Positions 46,193 to 47,023 of a stretch of DNA of 47,023 nucleotides are shown in pieces. This DNA comes from Jaenimonas drosophilae (taxonomy: Eukaryota; Euglenozoa; Kinetoplastea; Trypanosomatida; Trypanosomatidae). Where the stretch lies: contig JASAON010001524.1 in NCBI GenBank assembly GCA_030849065.1, forward strand, positions 1 to 47,023, written 5' to 3'. A program made the translations under genes and the position numbers. The notes under the pieces were generated by a model that saw only the letters and a program-made list of their open reading frames with translations, searched no databases and was not told the DNA's origin. Every line of letters starts with the position of its first letter. Within the stretch, counting starts at the first letter, position 1.

Positions 46193-47023
46193 TATATTTA
46201 TTAGTCGCCCGAAAAAAGTCGAACCCACCGGCGCACATTCTTTGACAAACCCATTTGCTTTGCGATTGCGGTTTTGAGCAAACGCACAAACACACACCCC
46301 ACCGCGGCGCGAGGATCCCAACCCCGCCCGCCCCGCCCCAAACCCCCCCCCGGCGGCCCCCGCCCCCCGCGATTCAACGAACCGCGGCGCGCTGCGAAAC
46401 CAGGCGCCACCCAACAATTCGCGGGGTTTTTGGAAGGGGTTACGAGGAATGGAAATGGGAAACATGACTACCAATACATTGGACAAAACACACGCCGCCC
46501 CAATTCGCCCGCACGCGGGCCGGGCGCGAACACCCCCCCCCTTGGGGGGGAACAACATTTTTTTTTCGAGGAGCCCACGATGCCCAACGAGGGCCCACCC
46601 ACCGAAGCCAAAGAGAGCCCCATGGCACCCCGGGCCCCCCGACAAATCGCAAGCGAGGAGGCACTCATGGAGATGCCGCGCCGCCCTCGAATCCGGAAAC
46701 GCAGGGGGGCGGGGACGGCCGGCACGGAAGGCACCCGGAACGCATCGCGGAGGAGCTGCGGGAACGGAAAAAGCGCCAACGCCAAGGCATGGCCACAGCC
46801 AACGCCCCCCCCCCCCCACACACACAGAAGCCCGTTTCCCAGCGCCGCGCAGGACGGCCGGATGCCGGGCGGGCCGGATGCCGGGCGGGCCATCGCCCGC
46901 GGCATCTTGCCGTTCGGCCGGAAGAAGGGGGGGGGGATTCCAAACCCCCAACCCATCGCCCACCAAAGGGGGCCCGCCGCCACCAACAAACCGCCGGAAG
47001 TGGAAGAGATGCCACCGGCCGAA

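Larger units (their letters stand above)
45401..47023. other. Gene-free, T-poor then GC- and homopolymer-rich terminal segment
   Basis: Composition changes sharply near 45.4 kb. From 45421 to 45480 the plus strand has only one T; beyond 45.66 kb it is very GC-rich with many mononucleotide runs. Open frames on both strands here have Pro/Gly/Arg/Ala composition and no domain. No telomeric repeat. It may be low-quality contig end, foreign DNA, or real repetitive DNA. Confidence 0.6.

Noticed and set aside
46148..46966. 272-codon minus frame in the terminal segment
   Set aside because: Pro/Gly/Arg-rich translation driven by GC composition; frame crosses long mononucleotide runs; no motif.

Overview
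The window looks like nuclear DNA from a trypanosomatid (kinetoplastid) protist. Twenty-one confident protein genes, one low-confidence small ORF and no introns are seen. Every gene is on the minus strand, as in a polycistronic unit transcribed right to left. Several genes are preceded by a pyrimidine tract and an AG, as expected for spliced-leader trans-splicing. Two lineage markers fit: a tandem PEX11/GIM5-type glycosomal membrane array, and TOP2 next to a MYST acetyltransferase with RPS29 nearby. From memory, that grouping resembles Leishmania chromosome 28; I could not check this and do not name a species.

Layout in transcription order (high to low coordinates). 45.1-47.0 kb: no gene, with a GC- and homopolymer-rich terminal segment that may be an assembly artefact. 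45.0-40.2 kb: two adjacent, very divergent cullins. 40.0-34.8 kb: rhodanese-DUF2892 membrane protein, LC8 dynein light chain, MutY adenine glycosylase, Kelch-repeat protein. 34.6-28.2 kb: SAM methyltransferase, CS-domain/Sel1 membrane protein, PPR-like protein, coiled-coil protein. 27.9-25.1 kb: a GH63 (glucosidase I family) type II membrane protein. 24.9-21.2 kb: RPS29, a small charged protein and a long repetitive coiled-coil protein that share a C-terminal module. 19.5-13.2 kb: a gamma-glutamylcyclotransferase-like domain fused to an archaeal-type phosphoglycerate mutase, a CABLES-like cyclin, and an HD-family phosphohydrolase. 12.1-7.1 kb: three PEX11-family genes. 6.1-1 kb: a MYST histone acetyltransferase (probably HAT2) and nuclear DNA topoisomerase II, which runs off the left edge.

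The genes do not form one pathway, as is normal for trypanosomatid arrays. Local themes are glycosome membrane biogenesis (PEX11 array), chromatin (HAT and TOP2), and ubiquitin-ligase scaffolds (cullin pair). Gaps average roughly 0.9 kb left of about 25 kb and roughly 0.25 kb right of it, so the window joins a loose and a compact half. The best leads are the GGCT-ApgM fusion, the CABLES-like cyclin, the GH63 enzyme in a lineage believed to make glucose-free N-glycan donors, and the CS-Sel1-membrane architecture. I see no CRISPR array, insertion sequence, rRNA or tRNA.
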